The position numbers and the translations under genes are program-made. Positions 56,132 to 64,000 of a DNA stretch of 64,000 nucleotides are shown here, one piece after another. The notes under the pieces were generated by a model. That model had not been told where the DNA came from, made no database searches, and saw only the letters and a list, made by a program, of their open reading frames with translations. Location of the stretch: positions 806,001 through 870,000 of the forward strand of contig CBDEUJ010000005.1 in NCBI GenBank assembly GCA_965243215.1, in the 5' to 3' direction. The stretch's first letter is position 1; each line of letters opens with the position of its first letter. This DNA is from JAJEFO01 sp009843725 (GTDB taxonomy: Bacteria > Pseudomonadota > Alphaproteobacteria > Rhodobacterales > Rhodobacteraceae).

Positions 56132-57622
56132 TCATCGGCTGCCTTCCCGCGCCGCTCTGAAACCGCGCCAAAGGCCAAAGGCATGGCTTGCCAGAACAAG
56201 GATGATGATCAGGAACAGCATGAACGCGATCGGGCGGTCGATGAAATCGAACGGCGTCTTCACCCGCATCATGGACGTGCGAAGCTTTTCTTCCATGATC
56301 CCGCCGAGCACCATGCCGAGAATGATCGGCACGATCGGAAGGCTGAACCGTTTCATGATGAAACCGAAGATGCCGAACCCGGCCGCGAGTGCGCAATCGA
56401 TGGCGGAATTGCGCAGCGAATACACCCCGACGAACGACAAGGTCAGAACGGCCATCCCGATGAAGCGGGTCGGGACTTCGATGACCTTCAGCAGGATGTT
56501 CGTCGAAAACAGCAGGAACACGAGGACCAGAACATTCAGGACGAGCAGCGCCAGGTAGATTGCGACGACGAAGTCCAGCTGGTTCTGGAACAGCCCTGGT
56601 CCGGGAATGACATTGTGGACATAGAACACTGACAGCATCATCGCGGTGAGTGCCTCGCCCGGAATGCCAAGCGCAAGCAGCGGGATCATCGCCGCGGCCG
56701 GCACGGCATTGTTGGCCGTCTCCGAGGCGATCAGGCCTTCAGGCGACCCCTTGCCGAAGGATTCGGGGGTTTCCGAGGTCCTCTGCGCGTAGGTGTAGCT
56801 GAGGAACTGGGCTGTGAACTCGCCCACGCCCGGGATCATGCCCATCATGACGCCAAAGCTGCCGGAAGCTGCGGCGACGCGCTTGTAGAGCGCCAGTTCC
56901 TTGAACCCTGACAGCAGCCCCCCGGTGATCGGCTCGGCATGGGCGCGCTTGTCGGATTCGACGAGCAGGACAAAGGCCTGGCTGATGGCGAAGAGGCCCA
57001 GAACAACAACGATGAGGTCCACGCCGCCTGACAGCCACGTTTGCCCAAAGGTGTATCGCTGCGAGTATTGAAGCGTCTCGAGCCCGATCGTGTTCAGCCA
57101 GATGCCGAAACCCGCCATCATGCCTGCAAGCAGAATCTGACCTCGATGCGCAAGGACGACGAGGATAACTCCCAGCAAGGCCGCCAAGAAAATTTCCCGG
57201 CTTCCGAACATCGGCGCGATCCACGCCAGAACCGGAGACAGGAGGATGAGGCAGACTATGGAGAAGACAGCGCCGCAGAATGAAGCGGAATACGCCAGCG
57301 ACAACGCACGCCGAGCCTCTCCACGCTCGGTCATTGGCGTTCCCTCATACGTGGTCAGGGCGTTGACGGCGGTTCCGGGCGTGTTGATGAGAATCGCCGG
57401 TATGGCACCGCCATACATGGACGATCCGTAAATGCCCAGCAACGCGGACAGTCCCACGATGGGGTCCAGCGAAAAGGTGGCAGGCAAGAGAATGGCAATG
57501 GCCACCGCCGCCCCGACACCGGGAATGGCGCCGATGATCACGCCGCCAACTGATCCAACCAGCAGAGCGGCGACAACGTCCCAACGGGCAAGGATCAGAA
57601 ACGCGGAGCCGAGCAGTTCCAT
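56132..57622 (-). CDS. tctA: Tripartite tricarboxylate transporter, large membrane subunit
   Basis: Predicted 496 aa with about 11-12 membrane segments. TctA signatures are visible: VGGVIIGAIPGVGAAVAIAI near residue 25, LLGIYGSSMYGGAIPAILIN near 65, and GMIPGVGEFTAQFLSYTYAQ near 260. It forms the ion-coupled pore for a carboxylate delivered by TctC. Separated by 2 bp from tctB upstream. Confidence 0.95.
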   Translation of the reverse strand: MELLGSAFLILARWDVVAALLVGSVGGVIIGAIPGVGAAVAIAILLPATFSLDPIVGLSALLGIYGSSMYGGAIPAILINTPGTAVNALTTYEGTPMTERGEARRALSLAYSASFCGAVFSIVCLILLSPVLAWIAPMFGSREIFLAALLGVILVVLAHRGQILLAGMMAGFGIWLNTIGLETLQYSQRYTFGQTWLSGGVDLIVVVLGLFAISQAFVLLVESDKRAHAEPITGGLLSGFKELALYKRVAAASGSFGVMMGMIPGVGEFTAQFLSYTYAQRTSETPESFGKGSPEGLIASETANNAVPAAAMIPLLALGIPGEALTAMMLSVFYVHNVIPGPGLFQNQLDFVVAIYLALLVLNVLVLVFLLFSTNILLKVIEVPTRFIGMAVLTLSFVGVYSLRNSAIDCALAAGFGIFGFIMKRFSLPIVPIILGMVLGGIMEEKLRTSMMRVKTPFDFIDRPIAFMLFLIIILVLASHAFGLWRGFRAAREGSR

Positions 57623-57624
57623 GG

Positions 57625-58146
57625 TCAGAAATTCACGATCATGAAGTTGCGCAGGGACCCGTGCAGATACTCATAGACCGCACCGCCGGGAATTTTCACG
57701 GAAAGGCCGGTCTTGAACACCAAGACGATCGCCAGCCCCAGCAGCGCGGCGGCGCCCAGGCTCCTGATGCCGCGGTAGCCCTGCCTGAAGGCCAGCGAAG
57801 TCGTGAACGCCATGGTCGTGGCAAGATAACCCAGCACCGGCACTACGGCGACGTAGGCCATGAACCAGGCCAGGTATTCGAAGGCGCGTAGCCAAACCAG
57901 CACTTCGCCCGGAGCCCAGCCCGCCTTGACCCGCCAGCTCAACGCGATCTGCGCGAGTCCGAATCCCACCATCGAAAGAACTCCGATGGCAGGCCAGAAA
58001 CGCGGCTGCTCCACGAGTTTTCCGTTGGGGACAAATCGCGTCTCCGCAGCCAGTTGGGAGAGAAGAAAGATCGAAAACAGCACGAACAGGGCAATGAAGA
58101 CCAGAACACCCGGACGGTGGATGGACTCTTCGCGATGCTGGGTCAT
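57625..58146 (-). CDS. tctB: Tripartite tricarboxylate transporter, small membrane subunit
   Basis: Predicted 173 aa with four membrane segments (VLVFIALFVLFSIFLLSQL, then PAIGVLSMVGFGLAQIAL, and two in the C-terminal half around LGAAALLGLAIVLVF). Size, topology and place between tctC and tctA define it, as the sequence itself is poorly conserved in the family. Confidence 0.88.
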   Translation of the reverse strand: MTQHREESIHRPGVLVFIALFVLFSIFLLSQLAAETRFVPNGKLVEQPRFWPAIGVLSMVGFGLAQIALSWRVKAGWAPGEVLVWLRAFEYLAWFMAYVAVVPVLGYLATTMAFTTSLAFRQGYRGIRSLGAAALLGLAIVLVFKTGLSVKIPGGAVYEYLHGSLRNFMIVNF

Positions 58147-58228
58147 GTGCGCATCCAGAGAATCGGAATTGGTGCTCCCTCGAATGGCTGGCGCATGATC
58201 GCGCCAGCCCCATTGGATCAGCCAACGC

Positions 58229-59164
58229 CTATTCCAGCATCGACTGGATCGTGGCCGTCGTCTGCATGTCCTTCTGGATCTGCGCTGCCGCGGCGGCAGC
58301 GCCCACCCAGTACACGCCGGCTCCTGTCTCGCTCGCCAGCCTTTGGGCGCGCTCGCTCATCACCGTCTTCTCGGCAACCGCGATGATCTTGTCACGCGCG
58401 TCTTGCGGCGTGTCCTTGTGCACGAACAGACCGTTCCACAACGAGATGTTCAGTTCCGGAACAAGTTCACCCATCGTCGGCGCATCCGGAGTGATCGGAA
58501 TCCGTTCCCCGGTCACCGACGCCAGAACCTTGATGTCGTCCAGGCACGGCAGCACCAGTTGCAGCGTCGTGTTGATGACATCTGCGTCGCCCGAAGCCAG
58601 CGTGTTGCAGTCCAGCATCGGGTAGGCGGCCTCGGCGCCCCACTCAAACCCGGCAGACTTGGCATAAGCCATCGTGACCTGCGTCGGAATCAGGTTCGCG
58701 CCAAAATGTCCAAGCGCCAGTTCGTTGGACTTTGCGTGTTCGGCCATTTCCTCGATTGTGTCATATGGGGCATTGCCGCCTGCGACGACTACGAACGGGT
58801 AGGTCACGAAGATGCCCAGCGGATCGAATTTCTCGGGGGTGAGTTCGGGAATGCCGATTTCGTGGCCAATCAACGGCACACCGATCACGAAGGACCCGAT
58901 CGTGTAGCCGTCGGCAGGGGCGGTCGCCACCTCGATTGCGCCAGGGAAAGGTCCGCCGCCGCCCCCGGGCTTGTTCACGACCGCGGCTGCAACGCCGTAT
59001 TCCGCCTGAAAATCCTCTGCGATCATGCGGGTGAGAACGTCTTCCAAGTCTCCCGGAGGCCAGGGCACGATGAAGCTCACAGGCTTCTCCGGGTACTCGG
59101 CGAGGGCGGCGCCCCCACTCATGACAGCCACTGCGGCGGCAATGGACGCTAGCGTGTGTTTCAT
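58229..59164 (-). CDS. tctC: Tripartite tricarboxylate transporter, substrate-binding protein
   Basis: Predicted 311 aa from the second of two adjacent ATGs (59164), better spaced from GGGAG. A signal peptide (KHTLASIAAAVAVMSGGAAL) is cut near ALAEYPEKP. The mature start YPEKPVSFIVPWPPGDLEDV is the Bug/TctC ligand-loop region, where PPGDLEDV replaces the commoner PGGxxD pattern and may alter ligand choice. First gene of the leftward catabolic operon, preceded by an inverted repeat and divergent iclR. Confidence 0.92.
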   Translation of the reverse strand: MKHTLASIAAAVAVMSGGAALAEYPEKPVSFIVPWPPGDLEDVLTRMIAEDFQAEYGVAAAVVNKPGGGGGPFPGAIEVATAPADGYTIGSFVIGVPLIGHEIGIPELTPEKFDPLGIFVTYPFVVVAGGNAPYDTIEEMAEHAKSNELALGHFGANLIPTQVTMAYAKSAGFEWGAEAAYPMLDCNTLASGDADVINTTLQLVLPCLDDIKVLASVTGERIPITPDAPTMGELVPELNISLWNGLFVHKDTPQDARDKIIAVAEKTVMSERAQRLASETGAGVYWVGAAAAAAQIQKDMQTTATIQSMLE

Positions 59165-59180
59165 CATTTTCTCCCTGAAT

Positions 59181-59216
59181 TGATCGATATTTGACATGCT
59201 GGTGCGATATTGATCA
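59181..59216. promoter_or_regulatory. Inverted repeat between tctC and iclR
   Basis: TGATCGATAT (59181-59190) and ATATTGATCA (59207-59216) form an inverted repeat with 9 of 10 positions matching and a 16-bp spacer. It starts 17 bp upstream of tctC and ends 53 bp before iclR, a natural site for IclR control of both transcripts. Confidence 0.55.
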
Positions 59217-59268
59217 GCATTATGTGCCCGCGAGTCAACAATTTCGCGCGCCGCCCAGGAGCAAGGAC

Positions 59269-60015
59269 ATGAGCACTGTAGATAAGGCATTGAGCGTGCT
59301 GAACTTATTTTCCGAAAGCACCCCTAACCTGGGCTTGTCAGAGATTGCCCGGCAACTCGGCTGGGATAAATCTAACATACAACGCTACGTGTCTGACCTG
59401 ACCCGGCATGGCATCCTGGAACAGTCACTGAAGGACAAGTCCTACCATCTCGGGCCATCCCTGACGCGGCTGTCGATGCTGCGCGATCTCACCCATCCAG
59501 TGGCAGGCGAGGTGACGCGGGCCCTGCACGGTCTTGCAGAAGCCACCGGCGAAACGGCACATTCAAGCATGCTCGTTGGCGACAGATTGATGACAACAGG
59601 GATCGTCGAAACAAAGATCAAGGGCACCCGGGTCTACATCGACCCCGCGGAAGCCCTGCCGTTTCATGCAACAGCGTCCGGACTGGCGTTTCTGTCCGCC
59701 TCGCCGGATGCGCGGGTTGACAAGGTCCTGAGCGGGAACCTGCCCCGCTTTACGCGCGACACCGAGATGGACCGCAAAAGGTTGCTTAGGCAAATCGAGA
59801 AGGTGCGGGAATCAGGTTATGCCAAGGCGTCGGGTACATATGAAAGCGACGTGGTTGGCGTCGCGGCGGCGATCATCGGTTTTCGTGGTGAAGCCGTAGG
59901 CGCAATTGCGGTCGCCACGCCGGCTTCACGTTTCGGCGAGGAGACCGAAGGCGCGACCTCGGGACATGTGATGAAAATCGCGTCGCAAGTCTCCAGGATT
60001 CACGGAGCGAAATGA
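59269..60015 (+). CDS. IclR-family transcriptional regulator
   Basis: Predicted 248 aa from the ATG at 59269 with AGGAG upstream. DNA-binding domain: ALSVLNLFSESTPNLGLSEI, DKSNIQRYVSDLTRHGIL. Effector domain: EATGETAHSSMLVGDRLMTT, then LPFHATASGLAFLSASPDAR. Divergent from the tct operon, which it most likely regulates in response to the imported carboxylate or amine. Second IclR gene in the window; the two differ clearly in sequence. Confidence 0.92.
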   Translation: MSTVDKALSVLNLFSESTPNLGLSEIARQLGWDKSNIQRYVSDLTRHGILEQSLKDKSYHLGPSLTRLSMLRDLTHPVAGEVTRALHGLAEATGETAHSSMLVGDRLMTTGIVETKIKGTRVYIDPAEALPFHATASGLAFLSASPDARVDKVLSGNLPRFTRDTEMDRKRLLRQIEKVRESGYAKASGTYESDVVGVAAAIIGFRGEAVGAIAVATPASRFGEETEGATSGHVMKIASQVSRIHGAK

Positions 60016-60292
60016 CCGCATGCGCGGGCCTCGCCGCCAAAGCTGTGCCACCGTCAATTGCATGCCGAGCGCGGCATGATCGCTTGGCGAGAGGGTTCCT
60101 CAATGCGTGCCTGGTCCCTCGTCCAGTTCGCACTGCCGTACCTTTGGCATAGCTTCAATTTGGAATGCGCGGCATTCCCGTTCACGACCGACGTCGATTG
60201 CGATTCGGTTTGAATTTCGGGCGCTGGCGCGCTGACGCGGCGGTGCCTGCGGTGTCGCGGAGGCGTCCCGGCGAAAGCGATGTGACCCATAC

Positions 60293-60856
60293 CTATGCCC
60301 GTTCGGCGTATTCCATGGTTTCGGTGTTCACCACGACCTTTTCACCTTCGCCAACAAAGGGCGGAACGGCGATACGGACGCCGTTGTCGAGAAGCGCCGG
60401 CTTGAAGCTGTTCGCCGCCGTCTGGCCCTTCACCACGGGCTCGGTTTCGCTGACCGTGCACGTCACTTTCTGCGGCAGTGACGCGTTCAGGGCCTCGGCT
60501 TCGTAGTACTCGACCTGGATCGTCATTCCGTCCTGCAGAAACGGTCGGCGCTCGCCGAGGATGTCTGCGGGAAGCTCGATCTGCTCGAATGTCTCGCTGT
60601 CCATGAAGAGAAGCATGCCGTCGCTCTCGTACAGGAACTGCTGGTCCCTCTGCTCCAGCCGGACGCGCTCCACCTTGTCGGCCGAGCGGAATCTCTCGTT
60701 CAGCTTGGAGCCGTTTCGAAGGTTCCTGAGTTCGACCTGCGCGAACGCGCCGCCCTTTCCGGGCTTGACGTGCTCGGCCTTCACCGCGACCCAGAGGCCG
60801 TCGTTGTGCTCCAGCACGTTGCCAGGCCGAATCTCGTTTCCGTTGATCCTTGGCAT
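60293..60856 (-). CDS. efp: Translation elongation factor P
   Basis: Predicted 187 aa from the ATG at 60856. All three OB-type domains are present: KOW-like N-terminal domain with HVKPGKGGAFAQVELRNL, where the Lys of P-G-K-G-G is the tip residue that is modified in some lineages; then EQRDQQFLYESDGMLLFMDS and the C-terminal EPVVKGQTAANSFKPALLDN. It rescues ribosomes stalled at polyproline. A modification enzyme gene is not adjacent. Proline-rich proteins such as the PKS linker here are the kind of client it serves. Confidence 0.97.
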   Translation of the reverse strand: MPRINGNEIRPGNVLEHNDGLWVAVKAEHVKPGKGGAFAQVELRNLRNGSKLNERFRSADKVERVRLEQRDQQFLYESDGMLLFMDSETFEQIELPADILGERRPFLQDGMTIQVEYYEAEALNASLPQKVTCTVSETEPVVKGQTAANSFKPALLDNGVRIAVPPFVGEGEKVVVNTETMEYAERA

Positions 60857-61068
60857 GCGAAACCCGATGTCCTGTTGATTCAGAAGGCGCTTGCCATATA
60901 TTTGACGGGATGCGCGACCGCAACACGTAAGGCATCCGGGAAATCCGAGGCCGCCATGCGCATGGCGCATGGCAGATATTCCGAAAAAGAATAGCAAAAG
61001 TGGCGCCAATACCTGCATAAGGGACGTCATGCCAATCACTTGCGAGGAAAAGGACCGAAGGACCAAAT

Positions 61069-61407
61069 ATGGTAGATTTTGTGGACGGCACTGCATTCAA
61101 CAATGAACAGGGCAATCGCGCGCGGAAGCTCTTCGCGGCCGTGGTGCTCGCTGCACTTGATGACGCCATTGCCGATGACAAAAAATATGGAAACGGCCCT
61201 GAGCAGATCGCGCGATGGGCACGGTCGCGCGATGGGCGCGAGGTGCTGACCTGCGCGGGCATCGACCCGAACGAACGCGTCGTGAAAGGCCTCATGGCAT
61301 TCGTGGGCAACGGCGTCCGCACCTCCGTGGCGCTCAGCCGCGAGGAGAGCGAGCGTCGGCACGCCGCGGAGCTTGCCGCGGCCGAAGAGGCCAGGCGCGC
61401 GGCCTGA
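61069..61407 (+). CDS. Small conserved protein (DUF6280-like)
   Basis: Predicted 112 aa, mostly helical, with no signal or membrane segment. The sequence MVDFVDGTAFNNEQGNRARK and RSRDGREVLTCAGIDPNERV matches, from memory, a short uncharacterised protein conserved across Rhodobacterales and annotated DUF6280. The C-terminal 25 residues are an Ala/Glu-rich helix. It is divergent from efp with 212 bp between starts. Function unknown; the lineage-restricted distribution is useful for placing the organism. Confidence 0.75.
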   Translation: MVDFVDGTAFNNEQGNRARKLFAAVVLAALDDAIADDKKYGNGPEQIARWARSRDGREVLTCAGIDPNERVVKGLMAFVGNGVRTSVALSREESERRHAAELAAAEEARRAA

Positions 61408-61473
61408 ACCACTTCCCGGAAGTCTTCGAATTTCGAGCGCTGACCCAGGCAAGGCCTTGCGTGAGCGAATGAT

Positions 61474-61506
61474 CCGCCATTGTCCACGCCATTTCGCCAA
61501 TGGCGG
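61474..61506 (+). terminator. Hairpin before the aminopeptidase gene
   Basis: CCGCCATTG (61474-61482) pairs perfectly with CAATGGCGG (61498-61506) across a 15-nt loop, 66 bp after the preceding gene's stop. A second perfect palindrome, GCAAGGCCTTGC, lies at 61449-61460. There is no T-run, so it may terminate transcription weakly or act as a regulatory site. Confidence 0.35.
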
Positions 61507-61567
61507 CCTTCTCCTCCCTGAGCCGCTGTGACATGACACGTCAATGCACCGAGGAGGCCTCCGCCCA

Positions 61568-62812
61568 ATGCCCGACAACCTGCCGTTCGACGCGTCCCAG
61601 CTTGACCGTCTGGCCGAGACAATCGTCTCGACAGGCGTAAACCTGGCAGAAGGCCAGAACCTGCTGATCACCGCCTCCGCCGAAGCGCTGCCGCTTGTGC
61701 GACGCGTGACCGAACGCGCGTACCGCACCGGCGGCGGCCTTGTCACTCCGATCCTGAACGACGAGGACGTCACCCGGGCCCGTTACAGGTACGGACGATC
61801 GGAGAGCCTCGACCAAGCGCCCGACTGGCTTTACCAAGGCATGGCCGAAGCCTTTGGCAGGAACACGGCGCGGCTGCACATAGCCGCGGAGAATCCGATG
61901 GCGCTCGCTTCGGAAGACCCCGGCCACGTCGCCCGGGCGGCGCGAGCCAATGCGGAAGCCTATCGTCCCGCGCTCGAAAGGATTTCGGGCTTCGAGATCA
62001 ACTGGTCGATCGCCGCCTATCCGGGGCGCGCATGGGCCAAGCTGGTGTTTCCGGATCTGGACGATGACGATGCACAGGCCGAGCTGGCCAAGGCGATCTT
62101 CTCCGCATCCCGCACTGACCAGGACGATCCGGTCGCGGCATGGGCTGCGCACAATGCGGATCTTGCCGCCCGGCGCGACTGGTTGAACAGCCAGGAATTC
62201 GCCGCGCTGCACTTCAGGGGCAGGGGCACTGACGTGACCGTGGGACTGGCAGACGGGCATTGCTGGATGGGCGGCGCGAGCGAGGCGAAGAACGGCATTG
62301 TCTGCAACCCGAACATTCCGTCGGAGGAAGTCTTCACGGTCCCTCACAAGGATCGGGTCGACGGAACCGTCCGGGCCACAAAGCCGCTCGCCTACCAGGG
62401 CACCCTCATCGAGGACATCGAAGTCCGGTTCGCGGAGGGCCGCATTGTAGAGGCCAATGCCTCAAGCAACGAGGAGGTCTTTCGCAAGCTCCTCGAAAGC
62501 GACGACGGCGCGCGCCGCATCGGAGAGGTCGCGCTGGTGCCCTACGCGTCCCCGATCTCCGAAAGTGGGATTCTCTTCTACAACACGCTGTTCGACGAAA
62601 ACGCAGCATGCCATGTCGCGCTCGGCCAATGCTACAAGGACTGCCTGCGCGACAGCGACGGAGCGTCGGAGGACGAGATCGCGGGGCGTGGCGGCAACAG
62701 CAGCATTGTCCATGTCGACTGGATGATCGGAGCAAAGGACACGGATATCGACGGGGTCACGGCAACAGGTGATCGCGTCGCGGTCTTCCGGGACGGCAAC
62801 TGGGCCGCCTGA
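61568..62812 (+). CDS. M29-family aminopeptidase
   Basis: Predicted 414 aa from the ATG at 61568. The metal-binding core of peptidase family M29 (AmpS/aminopeptidase T) is recognisable: NIPSEEVFTVPHKDRVDGTV near 260, a Glu-rich RFAEGRIVEANASS stretch, ARRIGEVALVPYASPI, LFYNTLFDENAACHVALGQC near 345 and VHVDWMIGAKDTDIDGV near the end. Cytoplasmic; removes N-terminal residues from peptides. Convergent with the helicase gene, with 27 bp between stops. Confidence 0.93.
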   Translation: MPDNLPFDASQLDRLAETIVSTGVNLAEGQNLLITASAEALPLVRRVTERAYRTGGGLVTPILNDEDVTRARYRYGRSESLDQAPDWLYQGMAEAFGRNTARLHIAAENPMALASEDPGHVARAARANAEAYRPALERISGFEINWSIAAYPGRAWAKLVFPDLDDDDAQAELAKAIFSASRTDQDDPVAAWAAHNADLAARRDWLNSQEFAALHFRGRGTDVTVGLADGHCWMGGASEAKNGIVCNPNIPSEEVFTVPHKDRVDGTVRATKPLAYQGTLIEDIEVRFAEGRIVEANASSNEEVFRKLLESDDGARRIGEVALVPYASPISESGILFYNTLFDENAACHVALGQCYKDCLRDSDGASEDEIAGRGGNSSIVHVDWMIGAKDTDIDGVTATGDRVAVFRDGNWAA

Positions 62813-62839
62813 GTGCGTCATGCACCGGACGACCGGGAC

Positions 62840-64000
62840 TCAGAACGGCACATCTCCCGCCGCGCCGGCCGCCCGGACATAGCCCGCGAGCACGTTTTTC
62901 CTGCCCGCCTTTTCGAAATCGACCTCAAGCTTGTCGCCTTCAATTTCCGCCACCGCGCCATAACCGAACTTCTCGTGAAACACGCGCTCGCCCTCCGTGA
63001 AGGCCGACACCGCATCAAGATCGATTATCGTGTTCTTCGCCTCCCGAGGCTGGCCAAGTCCCCGCCGACCCGAACGCGACTGCAGGCGCTTCCAGCCGGG
63101 CGAGTTGTAAACATCAGCCCGACTCGCCCTTGACGCCATGTCCGAAGGTGCCGCTTGCGTACGCCCGTACAGCCCGGGCGCTGTCAGGACCTCAACCGCC
63201 GCGCCCGGCAATTCGTCAATGAACCTGGAAGGCAGCGTCGACTGCCACTGCCCGTACGTCATCCGGTTGCCGGCGAAGCTCACATATGCAAGCTCCTCGG
63301 CACGCGTCAGTCCGACATAGGCCAGTCGACGTTCCTCCTCGAGCCCTTTCGCCCCGGATTCGTCCATCGTGCGCTGCGAAGGGAACAGCCCGTCCTCCCA
63401 TCCCGGCAGGAACACGGCCGGGAATTCCAGCCCTTTGGCGGCATGAAGCGTCATGATGACGACCTTTTCGTCGGCATCGTCTGAATCGTTGTCCATGACC
63501 AGCGAGACATGTTCCAGGAAGCCTTGCAGATTCTCGAACTGCTCCAGGGCCTTCACCAGTTCCTTCAGGTTCTCCAGCCTCCCCTCGGCCTCGGGAGTCC
63601 GGTGGTTCTGCCACATCTCTGCGTAGCCCGAGTCGTCAAGAATCTGGCCGGCAAGCTCCAGATGATCCGTGCCTTCGGTCACCCGGGCATGCCACACGTC
63701 AATCAGGTTGATCAGCTTCAGCAGCTCGCCTGCGCCCTTCCCGGCGATGCCCTTCGCGGCCAGCAGCGTTCGCGCCCCTTCGATCAGCGAAACGCCGCCC
63801 GTCCGGGCGGAGGTCTGGATCTTCTGTTGCGCACGGTCGCCAAGTCCGCGTTTCGGCGTGTTGACGACCCGTTCGAACGCCAGGTCATCGTCCGGCGAGA
63901 CGGCGAGGCGAAAGTAGGCCATCGCGTCCCGGATTTCGAGGCGCTCATAGAAGCGCGGGCCGCCAACGACGCGGTACGGAAGCCCGATCGACAGGAACCG
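62840..64000 (-). CDS. UvrD/PcrA-type ATP-dependent DNA helicase, C-terminal part (5' end outside window)
   Basis: The frame is open to the right window edge (about 386 residues visible), starting within the 2B-domain region (GLPYRVVGGPRFYERLEIRD, helicase motif IV area). Motif V (MTLHAAKGLEFPAVFLPGWE) and motif VI (EERRLAYVGLTRAEE) are intact. The final ~60 residues (GERVFHEKFGYGAVAEIEGD) form the Tudor-like tail typical of PcrA/UvrD that binds RNA polymerase. Functions in nucleotide excision and mismatch repair. Confidence 0.93.
   Translation of the reverse strand, partial: RFLSIGLPYRVVGGPRFYERLEIRDAMAYFRLAVSPDDDLAFERVVNTPKRGLGDRAQQKIQTSARTGGVSLIEGARTLLAAKGIAGKGAGELLKLINLIDVWHARVTEGTDHLELAGQILDDSGYAEMWQNHRTPEAEGRLENLKELVKALEQFENLQGFLEHVSLVMDNDSDDADEKVVIMTLHAAKGLEFPAVFLPGWEDGLFPSQRTMDESGAKGLEEERRLAYVGLTRAEELAYVSFAGNRMTYGQWQSTLPSRFIDELPGAAVEVLTAPGLYGRTQAAPSDMASRASRADVYNSPGWKRLQSRSGRRGLGQPREAKNTIIDLDAVSAFTEGERVFHEKFGYGAVAEIEGDKLEVDFEKAGRKNVLAGYVRAAGAAGDVPF

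Noticed and set aside
1..64000. CRISPR arrays, tRNA and rRNA genes
   Set aside because: No regularly spaced direct repeats, and no cloverleaf or conserved rRNA segments noticed on reading. A tRNAscan or Infernal run was not possible.

Overview
The window is high-GC bacterial chromosome or megaplasmid DNA. The gene set points to an alphaproteobacterium, most likely Rhodobacterales: an EF-P gene next to a small conserved roseobacter-type protein, a tripartite tricarboxylate (TctCBA) operon with its IclR regulator, a CUT1 sugar ABC transporter, a UPF0173 hydrolase and a ceramidase-family protein. This placement is an inference from gene content and was not tested by a search.

Layout. (1) 1-7.8 kb is mobile: the helicase half of a MobF/TraA-type conjugative relaxase with a long repeated tail, three overlapping small accessory genes read the other way, and an IS1634-family insertion sequence. 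(2) 8-9.6 kb holds an FkbM methyltransferase and non-coding DNA. (3) 9.6-17.7 kb is a carbohydrate or cyclitol locus: iclR, a Gfo/Idh/MocA dehydrogenase and an IolD-like ThDP enzyme leftward, and a four-gene CUT1 ABC importer rightward. (4) 17.9-24.2 kb is an accessory zone with hipBA, wreckage of a DUF4338 (DruA-like) gene, a TrlF-like PHP gene and a Fic gene, then intact rluB and a second Fic protein with an unusual motif. (5) 24.3-39.6 kb is the centre of interest. A 10.3-kb type I polyketide synthase gene (KS-AT-DH-cMT-psiKR-ER-KR-ACP-KS-degenerate AT) is accompanied by an alpha/beta hydrolase, a free-standing acyl carrier protein and an Sfp-type phosphopantetheinyl transferase, plus a BCCT transporter relic and two tiny overlapping membrane-protein genes. 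(6) 40-49.4 kb mixes metabolism and decay: a RidA-like protein with a dehydrogenase, a cupin gene behind a broken arylsulfotransferase-like gene, a MarR regulator with two palindromes and a ThDP enzyme, tadA, a VapC relic, a UPF0173 hydrolase and a ceramidase. (7) 49.9-60 kb is one leftward unit, tctC-tctB-tctA, an aminotransferase relic, an FAD/GcvT demethylase, a Tm-1-like protein and an Old-Yellow-Enzyme/TMADH-type flavoprotein, opposed by iclR; it looks like uptake and demethylation of a small N-methylated or carboxylated compound. (8) 60.3-64 kb is housekeeping: efp, a small conserved protein, an M29 aminopeptidase and the end of a UvrD/PcrA helicase.

The best candidate for an undescribed system is the polyketide locus. 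Its domain order matches fungal highly reducing iterative PKSs, it ends in a KS joined to an AT that has lost its nucleophile and has no ACP of its own, and a separate ACP, hydrolase and PPTase lie within 15 kb. The island sits between rluB and tadA, which are often neighbours in alphaproteobacteria, and it is surrounded by gene fragments. This suggests insertion and decay around a conserved core.
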